A stretch of 64,000 bases of DNA, from contig JADZAI010000099.1 in assembly GCA_020852655.1 (NCBI GenBank), positions 1-64,000 of the forward strand. The letters run 5' to 3'. Below are positions 38,839 through 47,634 of this stretch, one piece after another. The first letter of the stretch is position 1; every line of letters starts with the position of its first letter. Under the pieces are notes generated by a model. It was not told where the DNA came from. It was given only the letters and a program-made list of their open reading frames with translations, and did no database searches. The DNA is from Alphaproteobacteria bacterium. Lineage in GTDB: Bacteria; Pseudomonadota; Alphaproteobacteria; Micropepsales; Micropepsaceae. A program made the position numbers and the translations under genes.

Positions 38839-40374
38839 CTATTTGACCCCGACGCGCTCGGCGCGGAGCTGCGAGCGGCGGACCTTGCCGGCGTCGTCGC
38901 GGAGGGGCTCATTGACGAACTCGAAGGTGCGCGGGCGCTTGTAGATGACGAGGCGGCCGGCGATGTGGTCGAGCAGATCCTTCTCGCTCAGCGCACCGCG
39001 CGGCTGCACGATGGCGTGCACCTTGTTGCCGAGGTCGTCGTCCGGGATGCCGATGACGCAGCTCGACGCGACAAGCGGATGCTCGTCGATCGCCGCCTCG
39101 ACTTCGGCCGGATAGACGTTCGCGCCGCCGACCAGGATCATGTCGGTGCGGCGATCGGCGAGGTAGAGGAAGCCTTCCGCGTCGAAATAGCCGATATCGC
39201 CGATGGACTCCCAACCGCCCTCGAGCGCCCGCGTTTCGGCGCCGAGATATTTGTACGACGGCGGCGCGCCCTCGGGCAGCTTCATGTAGATTTCGCCGAC
39301 CTCGCCCATCGGCAATTCCCTTCCGTCGGCCGAGAAGGCGCGCATCGTGCTGCGCCCGAAGACACGCCCGACCGAGCCCTTGTGCGTCATCCATTCACGG
39401 CCGGTGATCATGGTCAGCGAGACGCCTTCGGTGCCGCCGTAGAGCTCCATGACGACGTCGGGGCCGAGCCAGTCGATGAACGCCTCCTTCAGCCAGGGCG
39501 GACACGGCGCGGCGAGGTGCCAAAGCACGCGCAGCGAGGACACGTCGTAGCGCTCGCGGTCCGGCAGGCGCCACATGCGGCCCATCATCGTGGGCACGGT
39601 GTAGATCCACGTGACCTTGTATTTCTCGATCAGCTTCAGCGTCTGCTCGGCGTCGAATTTCGGCATGATGATGACGGGCGCACCGATCTCGAGCGCCGCG
39701 AAGGTCGTCGAGAACGGGCCGTTGTGATAGAGCGGCCCGGGCATCAGCACGATGTCGTCGGGCTCGATCTGCCACAGCATCGCACCCGCGCCGGTCGCGA
39801 CCGCCGAGGCACCCGAGACGATGAGCTTCGGCCTTCCGGTCGAGCCGCCCGAGGTCGGCGCCTTCCAGGAGGGCGAGACGACTTCCGGCAGGTCCGACGC
39901 GTCGTCGGAGAGCGCCAGCAGGTCGTCGATCGAAACGCTCGGGCGGCCGATGTCGTAGGGCGCGCCGACGACGACCGGGCCGTCGGCGAGGTCGGCGATG
40001 GCCTTCAGCTCGCTCTGCGGCAGGCGCGACGACACCGGCTGCGGCACCGCGCCGACCTTCCAGGCGCCATAGCAGGCCTCAACGAAGCCGATGCTGTTGG
40101 GCAGGGCGATGGTGAGATAGTCGCCCTGCTTCAGCCCCTTGGCGATCAGCGCGCGGGCGATCCGGTTCGACCGCTCATGCAGGGCGCGCCAGCTCAGCGT
40201 CTCGTCGTTGAAGATCACGGCGGGCTTGTCGCCGTGCCGTGCCGCTTCGCGGGCGAGCGCCGCGCCGAGCGAGATGAGCTTCTCGGGCGCTGCCGCGATT
40301 TCGGCCCCCAGCGCGGCGTAGCGCTCGGCCAGATCGTCCAGCGACAGCGGCGGCCGCTCCTTGGTCTTCGTCAT
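38839..40374 (-). CDS. AMP-dependent acyl-CoA synthetase
   Basis: A 511-residue ANL-superfamily ligase. The P-loop is the variant PTSGGSTGRPKLIVSG, followed by YGGTEGVS, GWESIGDIGYFDAEGFLYLADR and the C-terminal lysine in DDAGKVRRSQL. The TSGGSTG form is common in bile-acid- and terpenoid-type CoA ligases. It is transcribed towards the methyltransferase gene. Another ligase with similar overall layout is at 50621. Confidence 0.92.
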   Translation of the reverse strand: MTKTKERPPLSLDDLAERYAALGAEIAAAPEKLISLGAALAREAARHGDKPAVIFNDETLSWRALHERSNRIARALIAKGLKQGDYLTIALPNSIGFVEACYGAWKVGAVPQPVSSRLPQSELKAIADLADGPVVVGAPYDIGRPSVSIDDLLALSDDASDLPEVVSPSWKAPTSGGSTGRPKLIVSGASAVATGAGAMLWQIEPDDIVLMPGPLYHNGPFSTTFAALEIGAPVIIMPKFDAEQTLKLIEKYKVTWIYTVPTMMGRMWRLPDRERYDVSSLRVLWHLAAPCPPWLKEAFIDWLGPDVVMELYGGTEGVSLTMITGREWMTHKGSVGRVFGRSTMRAFSADGRELPMGEVGEIYMKLPEGAPPSYKYLGAETRALEGGWESIGDIGYFDAEGFLYLADRRTDMILVGGANVYPAEVEAAIDEHPLVASSCVIGIPDDDLGNKVHAIVQPRGALSEKDLLDHIAGRLVIYKRPRTFEFVNEPLRDDAGKVRRSQLRAERVGVK

Positions 40375-40439
40375 GGTTCCTTCCCGGATGCTGTTATCGG
40401 CCGATCATGGGCCGCGCCGCCGGGTGTCGCAATGGCGCG

Positions 40440-40952
40440 TCAGCCGCCCTTGAGCACCAGCGGCAGGCCGGCAGCCACGAACTCGACACGGTCCGCGGCC
40501 GCAGCGATCCGCTGGTTCAGCCGCCCCTGCGCGTCGCGGAAATCGCGGCCGAGGGCGGTTTCGGGGACCAGGCCGAGGCCGATCTCGTTCGAGACGAGGA
40601 TGGTCGGCGGCACCCGATCGGAAAAAGCGGCGACGAACTGCTCGGTTTCCCTGCCGATGTCGCGCCGGTGTTCGAAAAGATTGGACAGCCACAGCGTCAG
40701 GCAGTCGACGACGACGCAATGTCCTGCCGCTTCCGGGCGCGTCAAAATGGCAGTCAGCGCCAGCGGCTCCTCGATCGTGATCCATCCTGCCGGGCGGTCC
40801 GCCCGGTGGCGGGCGATGCGCTCGCGCATTTCCGCATCGCGCGCTTCGGCGGTTGCGATGTAAAGACACGGCGCACCGGATTCGACGGCCAATGTCTGCG
40901 CCCGCGCGCTCTTCCCGGAGCGCGCGCCACCAAGGATGAAGATCGACCCCAT
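40440..40952 (-). CDS. cobU: Adenosylcobinamide kinase / guanylyltransferase
   Basis: A 170-residue CobU/CobP enzyme that phosphorylates adenosylcobinamide and adds GMP, in assembly of the lower nucleotide loop of cobalamin. P-loop ILGGARSGKSARAQ, the GMP-attachment region IARHRADRPAGWITIEEP, and VVVDCLTLWLSN, SNEIGLGLVP. Its ATG overlaps the divergent cobT ATG, so the promoter must lie inside cobT sequence. Confidence 0.95.
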   Translation of the reverse strand: MGSIFILGGARSGKSARAQTLAVESGAPCLYIATAEARDAEMRERIARHRADRPAGWITIEEPLALTAILTRPEAAGHCVVVDCLTLWLSNLFEHRRDIGRETEQFVAAFSDRVPPTILVSNEIGLGLVPETALGRDFRDAQGRLNQRIAAAADRVEFVAAGLPLVLKGG

Positions 40953-41994
40953 GCCGAACGATGGCGCAGATCAGCTTGGCGAAAGCAAGGGCATGGCGGC
41001 CGCGGCGCGGGCGCGGCTGGACGCGCTGGCGAAGCCGCAAGGCGCGCTCGGGCGGCTGGAGGATCTCGCCATCCGGCTGTGCCTGGCGGCGGGCACGCTG
41101 GCGCCGCAAACGCGGCCACGGCGCCTGGTCGTCTTCGCCGCCGATCACGGCGCGGTCGCGTCCGGCGTCTCGCTGTGGCCGCAGGCGGTCTCGCGCGCCG
41201 TCGCCGCGACGGTGCTTGCAGGAAGGGCCGGGTGCAGCGTGCTGGCGCGGAGCACGGATACGGCGGTGACGGTGGTCGATTGCGGACTGGCGACGGAGCC
41301 GCTGCCGCCGGGCGCCCCGCTGCAAGCGGCACGCGTGCGCCCCGGCACGCGGGACATGACGGCGGAGCCGGCGCTGACGGTGCCGGAATTCGATGCGGCG
41401 CTGGAGGTCGGGCGCGCCGCCGCCGCGGATGCGGTGGCAGAGGGCGCGCGGCTTCTGGTGGCGGGCGATATCGGGATCGGCAACACCACGGCGGCGGCGG
41501 CGATCACGGCGCTGCTCTGCGGCTGCGGGACGGAAGAAGTCATCGGACCGGGCGCCGGCGCCAACGACACGGTGCTGGCGGCCAAGCATCGCACCGTCGC
41601 GGCCGCAGTAGCGCGCGCCCGTGGGCTTGGCGGCAAGGCGGCGATGGCGGCGGTGAGCGGTCTCGAAATCGCGGGGATGGCGGGGTTCTATCTGGAGGCT
41701 GCCGTGCGGCAGGTGCCGGTGGTGCTGGACGGCGCGATCTCCGGCGCTGCGGCGTTGATCGCGCAGGCGCTCGAACCGCATGCGGTGGACAGGATGATCG
41801 CCTCGCATCGCTCGCCGGAGCCAGCGCATGGCCACGCGCTGCGGAGGCTGGGGCTGGAGCCGTTCCTGGCGTGGGGCATGCGGCTGGGAGAAGGGACGGG
41901 CGCGCTCGCGCTGCTGCCGCAGCTCGACATGGCCGCGGCGCTGATGACCGAGATGGCGACGCTCGACGAGGCGCTGGGGCTTGCGCATGGCTGA
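40951..41994 (+). CDS. cobT: Nicotinate-nucleotide-dimethylbenzimidazole phosphoribosyltransferase
   Basis: CobT makes alpha-ribazole phosphate, the lower-ligand nucleotide, from dimethylbenzimidazole and nicotinate mononucleotide. About 347 residues from the ATG at 40951; an upstream ATG at 40936 and a downstream one at 40993 are alternatives. Motifs: FAADHGAVASGVSLWPQAV, GDIGIGNTTAAAAI, and MRLGEGTGALALLP with the catalytic Glu. It overlaps cobS by 8 bp. Confidence 0.95.
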   Translation: MPNDGADQLGESKGMAAAARARLDALAKPQGALGRLEDLAIRLCLAAGTLAPQTRPRRLVVFAADHGAVASGVSLWPQAVSRAVAATVLAGRAGCSVLARSTDTAVTVVDCGLATEPLPPGAPLQAARVRPGTRDMTAEPALTVPEFDAALEVGRAAAADAVAEGARLLVAGDIGIGNTTAAAAITALLCGCGTEEVIGPGAGANDTVLAAKHRTVAAAVARARGLGGKAAMAAVSGLEIAGMAGFYLEAAVRQVPVVLDGAISGAAALIAQALEPHAVDRMIASHRSPEPAHGHALRRLGLEPFLAWGMRLGEGTGALALLPQLDMAAALMTEMATLDEALGLAHG

Positions 41995-42763
41995 GACGGC
42001 GGTGCGGCGCGAAGGGCGCGCCTTCCTCTCGGCAATCGGCTTCCTCACGCGCGTCCGCGTGCCGGCCGGCCCCGCCGATACCTGGCGCGCCGACCTCGCA
42101 CGGGCGCCGCGCTATTTCCCGCTGGTCGGTGGGCTGATCGGGGCGCTGACCGGGCTCGCCTTCTGGGCCTGCTGCCATGTCGTGCCTGTGCCTTTGGCGG
42201 CGGCGCTGGCCCTGGTCTTCGAGGCGCTGCTGACCGGCGCCTTTCACGAGGATGCCCTCGCGGATTACTGCGACGCCTTCGGCGGCGGGCAGACGAGCGC
42301 GCGCGTGCTGGAAATCCTGAAGGACAGCCGCCTTGGCTCGTATGGCGCACTGGGGCTGGGTCTCGGCGTGCTGGTGCGCTGGTCGGCGATGGCGGCGCTG
42401 CCGCTGGGGCTGATCATCCCGGCCTGCATGGCGGCGGGAGCGATCGGGCGGTTCGGCGCGGTGCTGGCGATGCGCCTGCTGCCGCCCGCACCGGCGCGGG
42501 AAAGCCTGTCGAAGGATGTCGGTGCGCGGATCTCGGACCGGGCGGTGGTGTTCTCCACCGGTCTCGCCGTGCTGGCATCGGTGCCGGCGCTGCTGGTGGC
42601 GCCGGTCGCGGTGTTCGTGGGGATCGGCCTCGCGGTCCTGCCGCTCGCCTATATCTGCCGCGCCATGAAGCGGGTGGCAGGCGGGGCGGTCGGTGACGGC
42701 CTCGGCGCCATCACCTACATCGCCCAGGCGCTCTGCCTCGTCGCCTTCGCCGCGCGTCCTTAA
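41987..42763 (+). CDS. cobS: Adenosylcobinamide-GDP ribazoletransferase
   Basis: A 258-residue membrane-bound cobalamin synthase joining adenosylcobinamide-GDP and alpha-ribazole. The start at 41987 lies within the cobT stop region (ATGGCTGA). The Mg-binding motif is FHEDALADYCDAFGGG, and several hydrophobic segments follow. The stop overlaps the convergent transporter stop by 4 bp (TTAA). cobT-cobS form one operon; no cobalamin riboswitch was seen nearby. Confidence 0.94.
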   Translation: MAETAVRREGRAFLSAIGFLTRVRVPAGPADTWRADLARAPRYFPLVGGLIGALTGLAFWACCHVVPVPLAAALALVFEALLTGAFHEDALADYCDAFGGGQTSARVLEILKDSRLGSYGALGLGLGVLVRWSAMAALPLGLIIPACMAAGAIGRFGAVLAMRLLPPAPARESLSKDVGARISDRAVVFSTGLAVLASVPALLVAPVAVFVGIGLAVLPLAYICRAMKRVAGGAVGDGLGAITYIAQALCLVAFAARP

Positions 42764-44244
42764 GGGAAGCGCGGCGCGCCGGCCTGTTCGGCCACCTGCG
42801 CCTGGAGTTTCAAGAGGCGGATGTTCTCCTCGTGGCGCTCGCGGGTGATGCCGTAGCCCTGGAGGATGGCGACCGCGAGCCCGTAGAGGCCGGCGAGAAC
42901 CGGGATGTAGACGAGGGCGAGGTTGCGGATCACTTCCGGGTCCACGTCCGCCGGCTTCGCGCCGACCGGGAACGAGATGATGCTGAGCACCACGCCCGCG
43001 ACCATGACGCCGACGCCGCTGACCGCCTTCTGGATGAGGCTGGTGAAAGCGAAGAAGAGGCCTTCGTTGCGGCGGCCGGTGCGGACCGCGGCGTCTTCGA
43101 CGACGTCGGTCAGCATGGCCGAGATCAGGATCGCCGCCGTGATGCCGAAGGCCCCGCGTACCAGCCCGTCGGCGAACAGCAAGGGCAGGAGCCACGGTGA
43201 GTCGTTCTCGGGAAAGAAGCCGAGCAGGCGCAGCATCATCGGCAGGAAGCCGATGAAGACCGAGGTGGCGAGCAGGAGAGAGCCGGCGATCTTCTTGCCG
43301 GAACGCCTGGCGAGATAAGGCGCCGCGAACAGGGCGATGGCCGACGCGACATAGGCGTCGGCGGTTAGGATGGAGGTTGCTTCCGGCGAGAGCGCCCAGA
43401 AATAGGTCGAAAAATAGATCGCGAGCGAAAAGCTCGTGCCCTGGGCGATCGCCGCGAAAAGGCCCACCAGCGTGATGATGACGAAGGAGCGGTTCGACAG
43501 CGCCGCACCCATCTCCTTCAACTGGCCGGCGATGGTGTGGCTGGACGTGCCCGTCGGCTGCGCGAGATAGGGGATATAGCGATGGGTCCCGAGCGCCGAG
43601 ACCAGGATGGATATGAACATCACGCCGGCGGCGACGTAACCCCAGTTGGCGTAGCCGTCGCGATTGAGCTGCCCGACCGGATATTCCGCGCTCGGCTGGA
43701 GGAAGATGAGCAGATTGACGATGATGAGGGTGAGACCGCCCCAATAGGCGAAGAAATAGCGATAGCCGAGCAGCGAGGTGCGCTCGTCGTAGTCCAGGGT
43801 CAGCTCTGCGCCGAGCGACGAGGAGGGAATCTCGTAGAGCGTGATGAAGGTGCGAACCAGCACCGCGACGCCGATGAGATACCAGAACAGCGCCTCGTGC
43901 GACCAATCATAGGGCGGGTTCCAGAGCAGCAGGAATGACGCCGCCGCCGGCACGGCCGAAGCATACATGAAGGGATGGCGGCGGCCCCACTTGGAACGCC
44001 AATTGTCGGACACCTGACCGATGAAGGGATCGATCGCACAGTCGATCAGCATCGCGATGAGGATGGCGCTGGTCACCAGCGTCGCAGGAAGGCCGACCAC
44101 CTGATTGTAGAAAAGCAGCAGGAAGATGCGGAAACCGTTGTCCTTCACACCATAGGCAATCGAACCGAAGCCATAGAAGAACTTGGTTGCGAGTGTGATC
44201 GTCGGCCGGGCGGCGACGACACCGGGCGCGATGGCATCCGTCAT
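42760..44244 (-). CDS. MFS transporter, GPH (glycoside-pentoside-hexuronide) type
   Basis: A 494-residue secondary transporter with about 12 predicted membrane segments. The start at 44244 (MTDAIAPGVVAARP) is preferred to the open frame from 44328. GPH-family marks: KFFYGFGSIAYGVKDNGFR, LIDCAIDPFIGQVSDNWRSK with GRRHPFM (cytoplasmic loop 2-3), and EIPSSSLGAELT. Substrates of this family range from sugars to other organic solutes; here unknown. Confidence 0.9.
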   Translation of the reverse strand: MTDAIAPGVVAARPTITLATKFFYGFGSIAYGVKDNGFRIFLLLFYNQVVGLPATLVTSAILIAMLIDCAIDPFIGQVSDNWRSKWGRRHPFMYASAVPAAASFLLLWNPPYDWSHEALFWYLIGVAVLVRTFITLYEIPSSSLGAELTLDYDERTSLLGYRYFFAYWGGLTLIIVNLLIFLQPSAEYPVGQLNRDGYANWGYVAAGVMFISILVSALGTHRYIPYLAQPTGTSSHTIAGQLKEMGAALSNRSFVIITLVGLFAAIAQGTSFSLAIYFSTYFWALSPEATSILTADAYVASAIALFAAPYLARRSGKKIAGSLLLATSVFIGFLPMMLRLLGFFPENDSPWLLPLLFADGLVRGAFGITAAILISAMLTDVVEDAAVRTGRRNEGLFFAFTSLIQKAVSGVGVMVAGVVLSIISFPVGAKPADVDPEVIRNLALVYIPVLAGLYGLAVAILQGYGITRERHEENIRLLKLQAQVAEQAGAPRFP

Positions 44245-44439
44245 GCGGCAGTCTCCCTGGAGATTGTCACGGGGATGCTCTGGCGGCATCTTTGCGTGCA
44301 GGCTGGTCAGCCTTGGCGCGCCTGTCAATCCAGCGCATGCCTTGCCGCGCCGGCAGCTACCGTCATGGGCCTGTGAAGGCGGAATCGCCCGACGCGCGTG
44401 TTGCCGCTAAGCTGCGGCCTTTCGCAACGCAGGCTGTCC

Positions 44440-45546
44440 ATGAAATTCGTCCGCATGCCGATCGAGGTCGAGTCGCCCGAGGAGCGCGGCTATTCGACCA
44501 TCCGCTACAATCTCGCCGAAAGCTCGGTGACCGACCGGCCGCTGTCGGAGTTCGGGCTGAAGCTCGACGACATCGTGCTCGCCTATGCCGACCACCGCGG
44601 CCTGCCGCAATTGCGCGCCGAGATCGCCGGGGATGGCGGCGTGGCGGAGCGCGACGTGCTGACGACGCCGGGCGCGGCGGGCGCGCTGTTCTTCATCGCG
44701 ACGACCCTGCTCCAGCCGGACGACCATCTGGTCGTGGTTCGGCCCAACTACGCGACCAATCTGGAGACGCCGCGCGCCATCGGCTGCGCAATCGACCTGA
44801 TCGACCTCCGCTTCGAAGACGGCTTTGCCCTCGACCTCGACCGGCTGCGGCGGGCGATCCGGCCGAACACGAGGCTGGTCAGCCTGACGACGCCGCACAA
44901 CCCGACGGGCGTCTGCCTTAGCCCGGCGCAACTGCGCGAGGCGGCGGACATCGCCGCGAAGGCAGGCTGCCGGCTGCTGGTCGACGAGACCTATCGCGAC
45001 ATGGTGTTCGGAACGAAGCCGCCTTTGGCCGCGACCATCGGACCGCATGTGCTGTCGGTGTCGTCGATGTCGAAGGCCTACGGCATCCCCGGCATCCGCG
45101 TCGGCTGGGTGGTCAACACGGATCCGGAACTGATGACCGGCCTGCTCGCCGCCAAGGAGCAGATCGGCATTTGCGGCAGCATCATCGACGAGACCATCGC
45201 CGCGGCGGCGCTGGCGGCGCGCAGGAGCTTCCTGCCTCCGCTCATCGAACGCCTCCGCGCGGCGCGCGACACGGTCGAAGCCTGGATCCAAAGCGAGCCG
45301 GGCTTCGAGTGGGTAAAGCCGGAAGGCGGCTGCGTCTGCTTCCCGCGCATCCGGCGCGACGTCGCCGTCGACATCGACCGCTTCTATGCCGTGCTCGACC
45401 AGGAGTTCGGCACGGCCGTCGGCCCCGGCCACTGGTTCGAGATGGACCGCCGCTTCCTGCGCGTCGGTTTCGGCTGGCCGACGGCGGCGGAACTGGCGGA
45501 GGGGCTGAAGGGCCTGAGTGGTGCACTGAAGGCGGCTCGCCTATAG
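44440..45546 (+). CDS. Class I/II pyridoxal-phosphate aminotransferase
   Basis: A 368-residue fold-type I PLP enzyme. TTPGAAGALFFIATTLL (phosphate loop), SLTTPHNPTGVCLSPAQL, VDETYRDMVFG (Asp to pyridine N), and the Schiff-base lysine in SVSSMSKAYGIPGIRVGW. The C-terminal Arg in FLRVGFGWP would bind the substrate carboxylate. Capreomycidine-synthase-like and other amino-acid aminotransferases share this layout, so the substrate is open. The EamA transporter follows by 36 bp. Confidence 0.88.
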   Translation: MKFVRMPIEVESPEERGYSTIRYNLAESSVTDRPLSEFGLKLDDIVLAYADHRGLPQLRAEIAGDGGVAERDVLTTPGAAGALFFIATTLLQPDDHLVVVRPNYATNLETPRAIGCAIDLIDLRFEDGFALDLDRLRRAIRPNTRLVSLTTPHNPTGVCLSPAQLREAADIAAKAGCRLLVDETYRDMVFGTKPPLAATIGPHVLSVSSMSKAYGIPGIRVGWVVNTDPELMTGLLAAKEQIGICGSIIDETIAAAALAARRSFLPPLIERLRAARDTVEAWIQSEPGFEWVKPEGGCVCFPRIRRDVAVDIDRFYAVLDQEFGTAVGPGHWFEMDRRFLRVGFGWPTAAELAEGLKGLSGALKAARL

Positions 45547-45582
45547 CAGCCCGCTCCGGTCGCCTCCGAACGCCTCATCTCA

Positions 45583-46506
45583 ATGCCCTCAACGACCAGC
45601 CCGCCCCGCACGGGCGCACGCGAAGCCGTTCCGTTGCTCGTGCTCCTCCTGGGCGCCGCGACGATCGGCTTTGCCCCCATCCTCGTGCGGCTGACCGAGA
45701 CGGGGCCGGCGGCGGGCGGCCTGTGGCGGCTCGTCTTCGCTGCGCCGGCCCTGCTCGCAATGCATCTTGCGGTGCGGCGCGACAACGGCGGCGGCGGGAG
45801 CCGGGGCCTGCAACTCGGTCTGCTCGCAGGCCTTCTTTTCGCGGGCGATCTTGCCTGCTGGCACTACGGCGTTGCGATGACCTCGGTCGCCAACGCAACC
45901 GTGCTCGCCAATCTCTCGCCGATCGTCGTCGCTGTGACGGCCTGGTGGCTGCACGCCGAACGGCCGCGGCCGCTCTTTGCGGCCGGCGTCCTCATCGGCG
46001 TGGCGGGCGCCTGCGGCATGGCGCTGTTCGGCGACCATGTCGCGCGGCCGAGCAGCCTTGAGGGCGACGCGCTCTCGGCCGCGACGGCCTTCTGGTACGG
46101 CCTCTATATGCTCGCGGTGAACGCCGCGCGCCGCTTCGTGACCGCGGCGACGGTGATGTTCTGGTCGACGATCGCGGGTATCCCGGTCCTTCTCGCCGTG
46201 GCGCTCGCCATGGGCGAGTCCATCATGCCGGCGTCAGCGAGCGGCTGGCTCGCCTGCGCCGGGCTTGGTGCGGTGCATGTGGTGGGCCAAGGCGCGATCG
46301 CCTGGGCGCTCGGCCGGTTGCGGGCGACGCTGGCGTCGGTCGTCATCCTGGTCCAGCCGGTGGTGGCCGCGATCGCCGGCGTGTGGCTGTTCGACGAGCG
46401 CCTCGCCGCCCTCCAGATCGCCTCCGGCCTGCTCGCCCTGACCGGCATCGTGATCGCCAGGAGCGCGGCGAATCCCAAGGCTGCACCCGTCGCCGCGCCG
46501 GCGTGA
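45583..46506 (+). CDS. EamA/DMT-family transporter
   Basis: A 307-residue inner-membrane protein with ten predicted helices in two EamA repeats: LLLGAATIGFAPILVRLTET near the start and GLGAVHVVGQGAIAWALGRL in the second repeat. It resembles RhaT/YdcZ-type exporters of amino acids or metabolites. Proximity to the aminotransferase suggests a shared amino-compound substrate, which is inference. Confidence 0.88.
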   Translation: MPSTTSPPRTGAREAVPLLVLLLGAATIGFAPILVRLTETGPAAGGLWRLVFAAPALLAMHLAVRRDNGGGGSRGLQLGLLAGLLFAGDLACWHYGVAMTSVANATVLANLSPIVVAVTAWWLHAERPRPLFAAGVLIGVAGACGMALFGDHVARPSSLEGDALSAATAFWYGLYMLAVNAARRFVTAATVMFWSTIAGIPVLLAVALAMGESIMPASASGWLACAGLGAVHVVGQGAIAWALGRLRATLASVVILVQPVVAAIAGVWLFDERLAALQIASGLLALTGIVIARSAANPKAAPVAAPA

Positions 46507-46568
46507 CCCCCTTCCCAAGACACGGCCAGAACGCGTTATAGTCTCCGGCACAAACATTCGGAGGAAGC

Positions 46569-47057
46569 ATGTCCAGGAAGACCATCGGTGACGCGTTCGG
46601 CGGCGTGAAGACGACGCTGGAGGAACAGCGGGCGATCTGGCCCGACGCCATCCATCCGGATGCGATCTGGGAGGGGCCGATGTTCGAGACGCCGGTCGCC
46701 TTCATCGGCTTCGAGGCCTGCGCGCGCTTCTTCGAATTCCTCCTCGCGACCGTGCAGGAATTCTCCACCACCGTCGTCGGCGCCTACCCGACGCAGGATC
46801 CCGACACGATCATCATCGAATCCCACGGCGGCGGCCCGACGATCCACGGCGGCCGCTATACGCAGCGCTATTTCTCGCTCGTCACGAACAAGGACGGCAA
46901 GGCGTTCCGCATGCGCGAATATTGCAACCCCTTCCAGACCTACAAGGCGTTCGGCCGCGAGCACTGGGAGAAGGGCACCGCCGAGATCATGGCGAAATAC
47001 AACAAGCCTTGGCCGGCCTCGCAGGCCAAGGACCCAATCACCCTCCCGCCGATCTGA
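46569..47057 (+). CDS. SnoaL/PhzB-like NTF2-fold protein
   Basis: A 162-residue protein with an NTF2-like fold similar to PhzA/PhzB proteins: SRKTIGDAFGGV, FEACARFFEFLL, YTQRYFSLVTNKDGKAFRMR and EYCNPFQTYKAFG. The family binds small ligands and includes isomerases, hydrolases and inactive carriers. It precedes an AhpD-like gene by 37 bp, so the pair is co-transcribed. The function is unknown. Confidence 0.78.
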   Translation: MSRKTIGDAFGGVKTTLEEQRAIWPDAIHPDAIWEGPMFETPVAFIGFEACARFFEFLLATVQEFSTTVVGAYPTQDPDTIIIESHGGGPTIHGGRYTQRYFSLVTNKDGKAFRMREYCNPFQTYKAFGREHWEKGTAEIMAKYNKPWPASQAKDPITLPPI

Positions 47058-47094
47058 CGTATCCCATGACCGCCGTAACGACACAGGAGGACTC

Positions 47095-47634
47095 ATGTCG
47101 CGCCTGCCGTTGATCGAGCCCGATGCGCTGCCGCCCTATCTGAAGGCGATCCACGACCAGATCCCGGAAGACCAGGACGTGCTGCGGAATTTCTCGCGTG
47201 CCTTCGGGGCGAACCCGGAGCTGATCCAAGAGTACCAGAAATTCTACACGCCCTGGCACACCGGCGGCGCCGGCATCCTGCCGCCGCGGCTGAAGGAGCT
47301 GGTGCGCCTCAGGATCGCGACACTGAACGGCTGCGTGCTGTGCAAGTCGGTGCGCATGGCGCCGGCCGTCGTCAGCGAGGCGGAGGCGTCGAAGGGTGTC
47401 GACAACGCCGACGACACCGCCTTCACGCCGCGCGAACGCGCCGCCATCCACTTCGCCGAGCGGATGGCACTCGACCATCACAATATCGGGGACGACGACG
47501 TCGCGGAGATGCGCAAACATTTCTCCGACGCCGAATTCCTCGAGCTGGCGATGATGACGGGCCAGTATATCGGCTTCGGCCGCGTGCTCGCGATGCTCCA
47601 GCTCGAAGTTTCGGCCTGCCCCGATCTGAGCTAG
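47095..47634 (+). CDS. Carboxymuconolactone decarboxylase / AhpD-like protein
   Basis: A 179-residue all-helical AhpD-fold protein. The redox/active-site motif is LNGCVLCKSVR (C-x2-C), followed by FTPRERAAIHFAERMALDHH. The start at 47095 follows AGGAGG. The C-x2-C suggests peroxidase-type thiol chemistry rather than a true carboxymuconolactone decarboxylase. Its stop overlaps the convergent glycosyltransferase stop. Confidence 0.88.
   Translation: MSRLPLIEPDALPPYLKAIHDQIPEDQDVLRNFSRAFGANPELIQEYQKFYTPWHTGGAGILPPRLKELVRLRIATLNGCVLCKSVRMAPAVVSEAEASKGVDNADDTAFTPRERAAIHFAERMALDHHNIGDDDVAEMRKHFSDAEFLELAMMTGQYIGFGRVLAMLQLEVSACPDLS

Noticed and set aside
40375-40440. Cobalamin riboswitch for the cob genes
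   Set aside because: I looked for a long structured leader with a B12-box-like motif near cobU/cobT/cobS; the gaps are too short and none was seen.
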